Source: Ignavibacteria bacterium CG2_30_36_16 (GTDB lineage Bacteria > Bacteroidota > Ignavibacteria > Ignavibacteriales > Ignavibacteriaceae). Taken from it: a stretch of DNA of 52,454 nucleotides. The notes below the pieces were generated by a model. It was not told the DNA's origin and did not search any database. It saw only the letters and a program-made list of their open reading frames with translations. Every line of letters starts with the position of its first letter. Position 1 is the first letter of the stretch. The stretch covers positions 1 through 52,454 of the forward strand of contig MNYQ01000035.1 in the NCBI GenBank assembly GCA_001873185.1, read 5' to 3'. Of the stretch, positions 1 to 10,000 are shown piece by piece. The translations under genes were made by a program, and so were the position numbers.

Positions 1-1302
1 ATTCCTCATGCAAACAGCACAAATATTTCATTGAACTCCGGCTTTACCAAAAATTATAAACCAAATCTGATTACACTGCCGGGCACCGATGTGCATTCAC
101 GCTTAACATGGGTCGGCGAAAGAACTACCGAATATGAGGTAGAGGGTGAAGAACAATTAAGACAAATTACCGAGAAAAGGACTGTATTCCGGGGATCAAG
201 CGGCAGTTCATTCTGGAATTTTGGTAGTGATGTTAGAGCCGCAGCTATTCAGAAATCCAATAACCATCAAAATTATTTTGTAAGTTGGAATCAAATTGAC
301 GGAAAATCGAAAAGTATGAATAATACTTCATTTTCAACAATAAGAACCATCAACGAAGATGGGCAGCAAATAGATGTTTGTAATGGTCAAACCATAAGTG
401 ATTTATATGGAATGATATTTAATAAATCTGAAGTTCCTTATAGTTTTTCTATTACAAATAACCTATCAAGTTATTTCGGTTCACAATCAAAGGAAACCGC
501 CGGCACAAGCATTTTTGCTGGAAGAGAAGGCACAGTAGCAAAAGATAATACATGCTTCTTTTACACAATAGGTGACGTGGAAGCGGATGGAGTAAAAATA
601 GAATTTAAAGAAATTACAGAGTCTACTTCAATAAATTCTAATGCTGATGTTAAGCAATATCTCGAAACAGAACCGTTTGAGTTGAATGATAACAGCGTAT
701 TTATTTACAGCGTTCAATACGGTTCAACTTTAAGCGCTGAAAATATATTCAGTGAAAATGAGTTTATTAACTATAAAGTAAAATTAATAGATGTTAATAC
801 AAATACCATCCTCACTGTTTTTGATGATATAACTTTCAATCATGAAAACCTACAGCCCTATGCAAGCTTGCAGTATAATGTAAACACAAATGGGATCGGT
901 AACAAAACCGTAAAACTTATGCTGGATATTGAAGATAATTTTAATGCAGTATATTCCGTTACTTCATTAATTGATGATGCCGAAATACTTCAAAAATCTT
1001 CAAGGATAAATGTTGATTTAGGAGAGAACATAAATGTAACCGAATATGATCTATTCCAAAACTATCCAAACCCGTTTAATCCATCAACCACTATCCGCTA
1101 CCAGATACCACAGGATGGAATTGTAACATTAAAAATTTATGACATACTCGGGCGGGAAGTCAAAACACTTGTAAATGAAGTTAAGACTAAAGGTCGTTAC
1201 GAGATTGTGTTCGATGCTTCCCAATTTGCAAGCGGTTTGTATATTTACGAAATAACAAGCGGCAGTTTTAAAGCGTCTAAGAAGATGACGCTGATAAAAT
1301 AA
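1..1302 (+). CDS. C-terminal part of a T9SS-sorted secreted protein (5' truncated)
   Basis: The reading frame is open to the first base of the window, so the true start lies upstream; a TTG at 31 is only an internal codon. About 430 residues are visible. The last ~80 residues form a type A T9SS C-terminal sorting domain: the NYPNPFNPSTTIRY motif, then a KIYDILGREVKTL strand and a final GLYIYEITSG...KKMTLIK. Family knowledge: this domain directs passage through the outer membrane by the type IX system and is then usually removed. The upstream ~330 residues are beta-rich, Asn/Thr/Ser-rich and not recognised; I assign no activity. A good rho-independent terminator follows 48 bases after the stop, so this gene ends its transcription unit. 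Confidence 0.85.
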   Translation: MPHANSTNISLNSGFTKNYKPNLITLPGTDVHSRLTWVGERTTEYEVEGEEQLRQITEKRTVFRGSSGSSFWNFGSDVRAAAIQKSNNHQNYFVSWNQIDGKSKSMNNTSFSTIRTINEDGQQIDVCNGQTISDLYGMIFNKSEVPYSFSITNNLSSYFGSQSKETAGTSIFAGREGTVAKDNTCFFYTIGDVEADGVKIEFKEITESTSINSNADVKQYLETEPFELNDNSVFIYSVQYGSTLSAENIFSENEFINYKVKLIDVNTNTILTVFDDITFNHENLQPYASLQYNVNTNGIGNKTVKLMLDIEDNFNAVYSVTSLIDDAEILQKSSRINVDLGENINVTEYDLFQNYPNPFNPSTTIRYQIPQDGIVTLKIYDILGREVKTLVNEVKTKGRYEIVFDASQFASGLYIYEITSGSFKASKKMTLIK

Positions 1303-1350
1303 TACCGTTCGTTGTGATACTTATTTGTAAAAGATAATATTTCTTGTTAA

Positions 1351-1382
1351 CCCCGAAGGAGTAAAATCTTTCGGGGTTTTTT
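1351..1382 (+). terminator. Rho-independent terminator
   Basis: A hairpin with CCCCGAA (1351-1357) and TTCGGGG (1370-1376) arms is followed directly by a run of T. It lies 48 bases after the stop of the T9SS gene and ends its transcript. Confidence 0.85.
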
Positions 1383-1384
1383 AT

Positions 1385-1749
1385 TAATGAGTTTGGTCTA
1401 AAAAGTTATTTTCTGTAATTGTCTGTTAGTCCGTTAGCTAACGGATAAAGGACAATTTATTTATCGTCTGAATGATTTTCATACAATCATTCACCCATTC
1501 AATCATGCGATGGTTTTTTTCAAAATAATGTTAAATATTAAATCATTTATCAAGCTTTGCATAAAGTGAGTTATTTGGTTCGACCAAATTAATTAAGCGA
1601 CAGCATCAAACAGAGAAATTATACCCCTGTAAGGACTCGAATAACGAATCAAATTTAATTAAATTATCACACAAATTTAAAAATATTATCGGGCGGTTGA
1701 TTTAAAGTTGATTGCAGGTTTTTGATTTTAAAATAATAAAAGATTGTTG
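1385..1749. other. Intergenic region with two repeat motifs
   Basis: There is no convincing gene here. It holds one exact copy of the dispersed palindrome (1431-1444) and one copy of the TTGCATAAAGTGAGTTA-type motif (about 1556-1574), a pairing seen again at 28.1 and 34.8 kb. The promoter of the following propeller-protein cluster should lie in the last part, but I see no box I can defend. Confidence 0.5.
1431..1444. repeat. Dispersed intergenic palindrome CCGTTAGCTAACGG
   Basis: An exact 14-base perfect palindrome, preceded by a partial half copy (tctgttagt). It is one of eight exact copies in the window, all between genes. Confidence 0.9.
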
Positions 1750-2751
1750 ATGAAATTACAATACATAGTTCCCCTCATGTTTCTGCTCGTTTCGTGCGGC
1801 AACCGTACGGATGATGAGTCATTAGTTAAAGATTCATTTCCCGGATCAATAGACTCGATATTCAGTTCTTCTCCCGAAACATTAATTGATTTTGCCGGCG
1901 AAGAATATTATTATCCCCGTTACTCACCCGATGGCAGCAAAATTATTGTAACCGGAACTAACTATAAAGGAATTTGGTCTTTTAACCTTAAAGATCAAAA
2001 ACTTCTTAAACTTACAGATGAAGATAAATCCGGTTATGAATATGTTTTATCGAAAAACAGTAAAACTATTTATTTTATCGGCGCAAAATTCATGGATGAT
2101 ATTAGGCGTTATACATATTCGCTTCAAGCAGTAACTGCCGAAACCAGCATAAAAGAGATTCTCTTTTCCAGCCGCAAAAGAGTGAGCAGCCTAAATATAA
2201 TTGACGATAGCACGCTCGCATTCTTTTGGGCTGATTCACTCGTTTTCTTTTCCACGTCCTCTAAAAAATTTGTTGTGCCAACGGAATTCGATTACAGAAT
2301 TATTAAAATTTACGGCAACAAATTGTTCGTCTACACACGCAACGGGCAAAAAGAATTAATGCCGTTCGGTGAGGATAACATTATCTCAGTTGATGAATCA
2401 CCAGTCAACAAGGAGTTTTTATTGTATGTTGCCGGTAAAGGATTGTATAAGTATTTTTCTGAAGCAGATAATTTTAGATTTATAGGCGATTTTCAGAATG
2501 CGGCTTATTCTCCCGATGGGAAAATGATTGCTTATACAATAGAAGAAAATGACGGACATTTCATCACCGGTTCCGAAATTTTTATTGCTTTATTGGAGAA
2601 AACAAAATCATTTAGATTAACAAACACAAAAGATGTACACGAAATGAATCCATCATGGTCGCCCGATGGAAAGGCGATTATATATAACACCGAAGAGGGA
2701 AAAATTAAAGAAATTAAATTAACTATTACCGAACAGGAGAAAGACGAATGA
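1750..2751 (+). CDS. TolB-like beta-propeller lipoprotein
   Basis: The predicted product is a secreted lipoprotein: the N-terminus MKLQYIVPLMFLLVSCG is a type II signal peptide with lipobox LVSC. I chose the ATG at 1750 over two in-frame TTG codons at 1744 and 1747 because it places the charged residue first. The mature part contains PD40/WD40-like blades: YPRYSPDGSKI near the start, AAYSPDGKMIAYT around residue 255 and PSWSPDGKAIIY near the end. These propellers usually mediate protein or glycan binding; no catalytic residues are visible. It overlaps the next gene by four bases (ATGA), and the two proteins share the same order of motifs (NYKGIWSFNL/NYQGLWLFDV, NDGHFITGSEIF/DDGHKLLSSDVY), so they are tandem paralogues that are co-translated. 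The cluster context with an amidase suggests an envelope role, which is inference. Confidence 0.8.
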   Translation: MKLQYIVPLMFLLVSCGNRTDDESLVKDSFPGSIDSIFSSSPETLIDFAGEEYYYPRYSPDGSKIIVTGTNYKGIWSFNLKDQKLLKLTDEDKSGYEYVLSKNSKTIYFIGAKFMDDIRRYTYSLQAVTAETSIKEILFSSRKRVSSLNIIDDSTLAFFWADSLVFFSTSSKKFVVPTEFDYRIIKIYGNKLFVYTRNGQKELMPFGEDNIISVDESPVNKEFLLYVAGKGLYKYFSEADNFRFIGDFQNAAYSPDGKMIAYTIEENDGHFITGSEIFIALLEKTKSFRLTNTKDVHEMNPSWSPDGKAIIYNTEEGKIKEIKLTITEQEKDE

Positions 2752-3665
2752 AAAAAGTTTTTTTGTATATGCTGATTTCGTCAGCATTGCTTGCACAAAA
2801 TATTTCCGTGGTTAATACAGAAATGCTTACACGTCCCGAAGACGGCGGTTTCTTTTATCCCGCAGCATCCAAAAGCGGAAGCAAAATTCTTTTAACAGCA
2901 GATAATTATCAAGGGCTGTGGCTGTTTGATGTTAGCACAAAAAACATTGTTCAGCTCAATAATTACACCGGCGCAGGCTACAACGCCAGATTTTCAGCAA
3001 GTGAAGAAGAAGTGATTTTTAGAAAAGATGATTATTCGCAGAAGAAAAAATACTCTTCATTGATTGCTCAAAGCCTGAGCAGTATGAATGAAGTTGTAAT
3101 AGAGGCAAATACCCGCAATCTTTCGGAAGCTGTTGTGTTAAAGAACGGAAATGCTGCATACACCAAAGAAGAAAAATTACAAGTGGCAGATATAAATTCA
3201 GGAAAATCATTATCGGCATCCACAAGCGAACCCGTTGTTTATATTGAAAATGGCGCTATCTCTATGTTCAATAAGGGCACAAAAAAAATTCTTAAACCTC
3301 TCGGAGAAGGAAATTATCTCTGGCAGTCAATTTCGCCCGACGGTACTAAATTATTATTTACGGCTGCAGGCAAAGGGACGTTCATTTCCGATTTAAATGG
3401 AAAAATTATATCAAGCCTTGGTTATGCCAATGCCCCCCAATGGTCGCCCAATGGAAAATATGTTGTATATATGAATGATAAGGATGATGGACATAAACTT
3501 CTTTCCTCCGATGTTTATGTTGTTGGAGCCGACGGACAAAACAGAATCCGCTTAACATCAACAGAGGATGTTCTGGAAATTTATCCGGCATGGCTTTCGT
3601 CAAATAAAGTTCTGTACGGAACAACGGAAGGCGTTATTTATTCCATTGAATTAAAGTTTGAATAA
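2748..3665 (+). CDS. TolB-like beta-propeller secreted protein (paralogue of preceding gene)
   Basis: The product starts with a signal peptide (MKKVFLYMLISSALLAQ) and is 305 residues of repeated propeller strands, including SISPDGTKLLFTAAGKG around residue 195, APQWSPNGKYVVYMNDKDDGH around 230 and a last blade IYPAWLSSNKVLYGTTEG. Unlike its upstream neighbour it has no lipobox cysteine, so it is probably periplasmic or surface-released while the neighbour is membrane-anchored. The start codon overlaps the upstream stop by four bases and the amidase gene begins 11 bases downstream, indicating one operon. Family knowledge: PD40 propellers are binding scaffolds; TolB itself belongs to the Tol-Pal envelope system. 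No ligand can be read from the sequence. Confidence 0.8.
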   Translation: MKKVFLYMLISSALLAQNISVVNTEMLTRPEDGGFFYPAASKSGSKILLTADNYQGLWLFDVSTKNIVQLNNYTGAGYNARFSASEEEVIFRKDDYSQKKKYSSLIAQSLSSMNEVVIEANTRNLSEAVVLKNGNAAYTKEEKLQVADINSGKSLSASTSEPVVYIENGAISMFNKGTKKILKPLGEGNYLWQSISPDGTKLLFTAAGKGTFISDLNGKIISSLGYANAPQWSPNGKYVVYMNDKDDGHKLLSSDVYVVGADGQNRIRLTSTEDVLEIYPAWLSSNKVLYGTTEGVIYSIELKFE

Positions 3666-3676
3666 GAGGTTTAACC

Positions 3677-6061
3677 ATGAAAAATATTGTTAAAACATTA
3701 ATACTCCTTTTGATCCTTTCGCTGCAAGCAAACCCACAATCGCTTGTAGGAATTAAATTATGTATAGATCCCGGACACGGCGGGCACGATGCAGCAAACG
3801 ACCGTTATATTCCCGAAACAGGATTCTGGGAATCGGACGGCAATTGGGATAAAGCGCTTCACATAAAAGAAATATTAACCGAGCTTGGTGCGCAAGTGAT
3901 TGTAACCCGGCAAGGGAATAATGACAGCGATGATCTCCCTCTTTCGCAGCGCGCCGGAATAGCGAACAGCAATAACGTCGATTTCTTTCAATCAATCCAT
4001 AGCAACGGCTGGCAGGGCACAAGTAATTCTACATTAATGCTGTTCCGCGGTTATGACGGACAGCCGGTTTTTCCGCAGGCAAAAACAATGGGCGCAATTA
4101 TGGTTCAGCGAATTTATCAGGCGAATAGAACAACCGGTTATTCAAACCGCGGCGACTGGTCATTCTATCCTGATTGGGGAACTTCCGGGCTTGGCGTTCT
4201 CCGCCCATTAATTATGCCGGGCGTCCTTTCGGAAGGCTCGTTCCACGATTACATTCCGGAATCCTGGCGCCTAATGAATACAAACTACAGAAGACATGAA
4301 ACTTGGGCAATGGCGCGTTCATATCTCGAATATTTTAATGTTGGAAATGCAACATGGGGGGCAATCGCTGGAGTAGTGCGCGACCCCGAAAAAAATGTTA
4401 CCTATTATTATATTCCTTCAAGTAACGATCAGAAAAAACCGGTCAATCAAATTAAAGTTACTTTAATGCCCGACAGCATTGTGTTTATCGGTGATGACAA
4501 AAACAATGGTTTCTTTTTATTCGACAGCCTTGCCCCGGGGCAGTATAATGTTTTCTACCAGGCTGAAGATTTTTCTTACGACTCATCAACCGTTACTGTT
4601 TTACCTCACCAAACCGTATTTGCCGACAAATATTTAATCGAAGCGCCCAATTATGATCCTCCTGTGGTAACAAATAGTTCGCCTGCAAATAACGCCTCGG
4701 GCATCAGCCGCTTAGCAAATATTATTGTTGAGTTTGATATCAGGATGAACACTTCCGCAACGCAGGCAGCATTTTCTATTTCGCCATCTTTAAGCGGCGC
4801 CTTCATTTGGGAGAGCAACAATAAACGGATGATCTTTAATCCTTCGGCATTGCTTGATACCGGAACTCAATATACGGTTACTATCGATACAAACGCAGTA
4901 ACGCATTTCGGAACTAAAATGTTGGATAATTTTTCTTTCTCATTTACAACACGAAGCAAATTAAATTTGTTTGCTTTATATCCCGACAGCGGCGCCGTTG
5001 AAGTAAGTACAACCGTTCAGCTTCGGGCAGAATTTGATGCCGCCATTGATCCCTATTCTCTTATAGGAAATATTATGCTGAAAGATATTGACGGCAACAA
5101 CATCAGTGTAGCGCCCGATGTTACGGGATATCCTTACGGCAAAATAATTTTTGAACCGCAGCAGCCGCTTGATAAGAACAAATCGTATGTTCTTACGCTT
5201 AAAGAAGGCATTAAGGACATGGAAAATATCACGCTCGGGTATACTTTAGAAATTCCTTTTACAACAACAGCGGAAACATACGTAAGCGGAAATGTGTTCG
5301 ATACATTCGAAGAAATTGGCGGCTGGAACGATCCGGAATTCAGCGGAAGTACAACCGGCACAGTTCCGGATGTTACTACTTTTTCTATTGTTTCCACAAG
5401 AAAAGTTAACGGAAGTAAATCGGGCAGATTGATTTACGAATTTGCAAATGAAACCGGCGGAGTATGCCGTGTTTATAACTCCACCAAACCGAACGTAGGC
5501 AGCAACCCCTCTTCCGAAGTTGGTATGTGGGTCTTCGGGGATTTTAGCCGCAATATGCTCGAATACTGGTTTTACTACAGCGGCACAACGAATGTTATTG
5601 TAACGATTGATACGCTCGATTGGACGGGCTGGCGTTTAATAAAAATTCCTCTTTCTGTGGTAACCGGCTCGGGAGATAAATTATTTCACAGTGTTGTGGT
5701 AAGGCAAACATCCGGCACAAAAAAAGGCACGCTCTATTTTGATGATGCACAGTCGGATATAATAACAGATGCAGAAGAACTTCCTGCGCCTAATACATTT
5801 ACGTTGCAGCAGAATTATCCCAACCCGTTTAATCCTGCAACAATGATTGTTTATTCTGTTCCCGAAAGAGTAAACGTAATAATAAAAGTGTACGATGTTC
5901 TCGGCAAAGAAGTAGCGCATCTTGTTGATGAAGAAAAGGAAAGCGGAGTATACCGGGTGGCTTTTAATTCGGGCAGCTACAATCTTTCGAGCGGAATATA
6001 TTTTTACCAAATAAATGCAGGGACAAATAGAGCCGTTCGTAAAATGATGCTTCTTAAGTAA
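3677..6061 (+). CDS. T9SS-sorted N-acetylmuramoyl-L-alanine amidase (Amidase_3)
   Basis: The predicted enzyme cleaves the amide bond between MurNAc and the stem peptide of peptidoglycan. After a signal peptide (residues 1-21) comes an Amidase_3 domain (about 25-220) with the expected zinc ligands and catalytic residues: H34 in IDPGHGGHDA, E52 in GFWESDGN, H108 in SIHSNGW and E186 in GVLSEGSFH. A carboxypeptidase-regulatory-like beta domain (about 228-320) follows, then two Big_5 Ig-like domains (about 330-430 and 437-530), a carbohydrate-binding-like beta region (540-690) and a type A T9SS sorting domain with QNYPNPFNPATMIVY. The T9SS tail implies export to or beyond the outer surface, which is odd for a peptidoglycan enzyme of its own wall. 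It could act on other cells or on shed wall material; that is inference. It closes the operon with the two propeller genes. Confidence 0.9.
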   Translation: MKNIVKTLILLLILSLQANPQSLVGIKLCIDPGHGGHDAANDRYIPETGFWESDGNWDKALHIKEILTELGAQVIVTRQGNNDSDDLPLSQRAGIANSNNVDFFQSIHSNGWQGTSNSTLMLFRGYDGQPVFPQAKTMGAIMVQRIYQANRTTGYSNRGDWSFYPDWGTSGLGVLRPLIMPGVLSEGSFHDYIPESWRLMNTNYRRHETWAMARSYLEYFNVGNATWGAIAGVVRDPEKNVTYYYIPSSNDQKKPVNQIKVTLMPDSIVFIGDDKNNGFFLFDSLAPGQYNVFYQAEDFSYDSSTVTVLPHQTVFADKYLIEAPNYDPPVVTNSSPANNASGISRLANIIVEFDIRMNTSATQAAFSISPSLSGAFIWESNNKRMIFNPSALLDTGTQYTVTIDTNAVTHFGTKMLDNFSFSFTTRSKLNLFALYPDSGAVEVSTTVQLRAEFDAAIDPYSLIGNIMLKDIDGNNISVAPDVTGYPYGKIIFEPQQPLDKNKSYVLTLKEGIKDMENITLGYTLEIPFTTTAETYVSGNVFDTFEEIGGWNDPEFSGSTTGTVPDVTTFSIVSTRKVNGSKSGRLIYEFANETGGVCRVYNSTKPNVGSNPSSEVGMWVFGDFSRNMLEYWFYYSGTTNVIVTIDTLDWTGWRLIKIPLSVVTGSGDKLFHSVVVRQTSGTKKGTLYFDDAQSDIITDAEELPAPNTFTLQQNYPNPFNPATMIVYSVPERVNVIIKVYDVLGKEVAHLVDEEKESGVYRVAFNSGSYNLSSGIYFYQINAGTNRAVRKMMLLK

Positions 6062-6090
6062 TATTCTTATTACTACATATATAATTTATA

Positions 6091-6119
6091 ACAGCACCGT
6101 TAACAGCGGTGCTGTTTTA
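6091..6119 (+). terminator. Rho-independent terminator after the amidase gene
   Basis: Perfect 9-base arms ACAGCACCG (6091-6099) and CGGTGCTGT (6107-6115) enclose a 7-base loop and are followed by TTTT. It sits 30 bases downstream of the amidase stop. Confidence 0.85.
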
Positions 6120-6453
6120 ATGTTTCATTAATTCTCTTGAATTTCAATAACTTATCACGAAAATCAATCGATTAAATTTAGAAAATCTAATCCTAAACTT
6201 ACTCGCGAACCGACTCTCCTTTGCACTTCCTCAACTACCCCAATGATTTCCACGACTCCCCTCTGGGTTTCCAAGGCTACTCCAATAATTTTCCCGCCTC
6301 TCCATAGAACCTCTCTGTTTCTCACCAATACTGCATGCACTCATGCGCCGCCACATGCATCTATGCCTTCATCATACATCCAAACCCCCGTCTGTGCACA
6401 TCTACTCTATCAGTGTTATCTGCGTGCAAAAAAACACATGCATCCATGCCGCA
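6120..6453. other. Compositionally anomalous gene-poor stretch
   Basis: The plus strand is unusually C-rich and G-poor compared with the surrounding DNA, and carries many ATGCAT/CATCCATGC-like short repeats at 6331-6470. On the minus strand a 58-codon frame (6164-6340, GTG start) contains two imperfect 14-residue units beginning IIGV (IIGVALETQRGVVE and IIGVVEEVQRRVGS). I recognise no protein family and do not call it a gene. It borders the broken DUF302 copy and may be decaying sequence. Confidence 0.4.
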
Positions 6454-6858
6454 TCATGCATCCATACCCAAGTACAAGGAATCGATAACCCGTTTTAATT
6501 TATTTGTAACTTCGGACGATATTTCGCCGAGTGCGTTGTTCTGCACTGCCTGCATTGAGGCAACCGGATCAACAGCGGAGACTTAAATTTTGTTTTCGAC
6601 TTGTTCAATTACCGTGACATTACATGGAAGCATTATGCCAATTTTGTCTTCTGCCTGCAGCGCTTTGTATACAAAGTGAGGATTACATGCACCGAGAATT
6701 TTGTACTTCTTAAAATTTACATCAAGTTTGTTCTTCAATGTTTCTTTTATATCTATCTCGGTAAGCAAGCCGAAACCTTCATTCTTTAATGCAGCGGTTA
6801 TCTTAACAATTACATCATCAAAATTTTCGCTTACAATTTTAGAAAAACAACAACTCAC
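6454..6858 (-). pseudogene. DUF302 family gene interrupted by an in-frame stop
   Basis: The first 91 codons (6858 down to 6583, GTG start) encode a DUF302 domain, MSCCFSKIVSENFDDVIVKI onward, closely related to the intact gene at 40968-41354. In the intact paralogue the text continues KIEIAAVDPAASM; here the codon after KI is TAA (6583-6585). The same frame then carries on with clear homology: VSAVDPVASMQAVQNNALGE, then ...LKRVIDS, to a TGA at 6454-6456. A single GAA-to-TAA change explains the break. The start codon is also GTG where the paralogue has ATG. DUF302 proteins are small alpha-beta proteins of uncertain role. The shortened product would lose the C-terminal quarter; most likely this copy is decaying, but a functional short form cannot be excluded. 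Confidence 0.85.
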
Positions 6859-7080
6859 TTTTACTTCATAATCTTTTTAAAATGAGATGAAGAATAGAGA
6901 AAAAAGATTTCACTAATTCTTATTGCCGAATGAATAACAGATTCATATCACAAAACATCAACCCGAAAAAAAACTATAAGAAGTACTATTTTTAAATAAA
7001 TTATAGTAATGTTACATATATTAAAAACCTGTTTTGCTTAACTTAGTTTATGTTTCCTCTTTACAATTAAGAGAAAAATT

Positions 7081-10000
7081 ATGCAAAGAACTATTGTCTT
7101 ATTTATCATACTGCTTAATGCAATTTCGTTTTATCCTCAAAATAATTTTGTGCGATCTTTGAATATTAAAGACGGGCTTTCTCAAAATTTTATTTTTACT
7201 TTGCTACAGGACTCAAAAGGATATATCTGGATAGGCACACAGGATGGATTAAACAGGTTTGACGGATATAATTTTATAAACTTCAAGAATGATGTTAGAA
7301 ATATTAATTCACTAAACGGCAACGTTGTAAAAAGTTTATACGAACACAAAAATATTTTATGGATCGGTACAGGTAATGGTGTAAGCAGATATAATCTTGA
7401 AACCGGGATGTTTGAAAATAATAAACTGCCTGTTGAGATGGTCAATTCTTTGAGACACAAACACGTCACTTCATTATTGTGTTTAAATGATACTTTATGG
7501 ATCGGAACACGTTCCGGAATTTATCAACTGAACCTTATTACGAATAAATTTTATAAGGCACATGAATTATACGAGTCACTGCAACTACCGGGCAAATATA
7601 TATTACAGTTGTTTGAAGACAGCCACAGTAACATCTGGATCGGTACAAACGGCGATGGCTGTTATGTGTTCAACCGTAACAATAATGAGTTAAAAAAATT
7701 AAAGATAAATGAAAACGGGAATGCAAGTATTTTTTCATTTGCCGAAACCGAAGATAAAGAAATACTGATCGGCACTTCCACAAAAGGAATTTTTATTTAC
7801 AGAGATGACAGGCAGGATCTAATTCATCTCGATCCTGCTGAATTAAATTATCACCCTTATGTTTATCAAATTATTAAATTGAATGGTAGCGAGTTTATAC
7901 TTACAACATCGGGGGGAGTTTATAAATATTTTTCAAAGCAAAAAAAGTTTACTAAAGTTTGGGAAAAAAATGATAGAGGTATTCCTCGGGCTATATTAGT
8001 CGATCGTTCGGGACTGCTGTGGATAGGCACAGAAGGAAGAGGAATATTTCAGCAGGCTGTTTATCCTAAAAAATTTAATACATACAATACAACAACCGAA
8101 CCCACACTTACATTTTCGAGTGTGCGCTGTTTTTTAATAGATAATAAAAACAGGTTTTGGATTGGCGGACATACATCCGTAAACATTGCTGATTACAAAG
8201 AAGGAGTTATTTCAAATTTTAAAAAAATAAAGGTTCTTGACGGGTTAAACATTTATTCGATACTTCAAGATCCTGTTGAGGAAGATCTATTCTGGATAGG
8301 GACAGAAGGAACCGGGTTATTATTGTACAACGAAAAAAAAGGAAGTGTTAGTAGACCCCTTAATAAATATTTTGATGAAAAAATACTTACCACATTTCAT
8401 GAAGTGTATTCTATCATTAAAAGCAGGACTGGCAAAATATATTTCGGCACAGATAAAAGCCTGGTTGAGTACGACACCGATGATAAAACCGTAAAAGAAA
8501 TTATGCATAATAAAAACGATGCCGCATCAATTATAGATAGAAAATATAAATCGCTCTTTGAAGATATAGAGGGAAACATCTGGATTGGAAGCGACCGGGA
8601 CGGTTTTTCAATTTTACATACACACACAGGCGGAATAACATCATTCCATGCAGATGAAAAAATAAACTCACTAAGTTCAAACAGGATAAATTGTTTTTGT
8701 CAAGATAATAAAGGCACAATGTGGATAGGTACCGAAAATGGTTTGAACAAATTTAACCGGCACTCGAATACTTTTGAAACATTCAATATTAAAAATGGGT
8801 TTGCCAACGATTATATTTACGGAATACTTGCGGATGATAAAAATAATCTCTGGCTGAGTACTAATAAGGGTATAATAAAGTTTAATTCAGACACAGAAGA
8901 AGCAGTTAACTTTAGCGTTGATTGCGGACTTCAATCGGATGAGTTTAACACGTGTGCATATTATAAAAGTCCCGCCGGTGAATTATTCTTCGGCGGCATC
9001 GAAGGCTATACATCTTTTTACCCGGACGATATTATAACAAACGATTTCAGACCTGATGTTATAATTGCCGGTTTCAAAAAAAACAATGAAGAGTATTCAA
9101 CCGGCAAAAATATTTCTTACTTGCAGGAAGTTGAATTAACGCAGGCGGATGTGTTTTTTTCGTTTGAGTTTTTTTCTACAGATTATCTACATCCGCAAAG
9201 AACACAATACAAGTACATGCTGCATGGTTTTAATGACAACTGGATACATGCTGATGCATCAACAAGAACAGCATCATTTACAAATATAGATCCGGGCAGT
9301 TATACTTTAAGAATAACCGCTGCTAACAGCGACGGCAGATGGTCGGATAAAGAAACTGTATTAAAAATTATTATACATCCGGCGTATTATAATACCTGGT
9401 GGTTCAGAATAATTTCCGCCGGTATGGTTATTCTTGTAGTGGTGCTGATATTCCGCTCACGAATTAACCGGTTAAAAGAGGAAAAAGAAATACAGCGTGA
9501 TCTTACAAATCAATTAATCAATTCGCACGAAGAAGAAAGGAAAATAATTTCATCCGAACTGCATGACGATCTCGGACAAAATTTACTTGTTGTAAAAAAC
9601 AAACTCTTACTCTGCCGCCGAGATAAAAATTATGAAGAGCAGGTAAACGGCGTTATGGAAATTCTCGATACATCCATCCGGAATGTTAGTAATATTTCTC
9701 ATTTGCTTCATCCATCTGAACTTGAAGCGCTCGGGTTAACTCAAGCAATTGAATCTATGGTATACAGGATTGAATCTGCAACTAATTTGATAATTGAGAA
9801 CAATCTTGATTCGCTCGATGAATATTTTTCTGAAGAGGAAAAGATCAACGTTTTTAGAATTATGCAGGAAGCGTTGAACAATGTAATTAAACATGCGGAA
9901 GCATCATCCGTAAAACTAGAAAGTATTATTGAGCAAAAGTATCTTGTATTAAAGATAAAAGATAACGGGCAAGGTTTTGATAATTCGAATAAAAATATAA

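Noticed and set aside
6243-6586. Two overlapping plus-strand reading frames of 81 and 83 codons
   Set aside because: They consist of low-complexity His/Thr/Ser/Pro text from the C-rich stretch, have no ribosome site, and run over the broken DUF302 gene.
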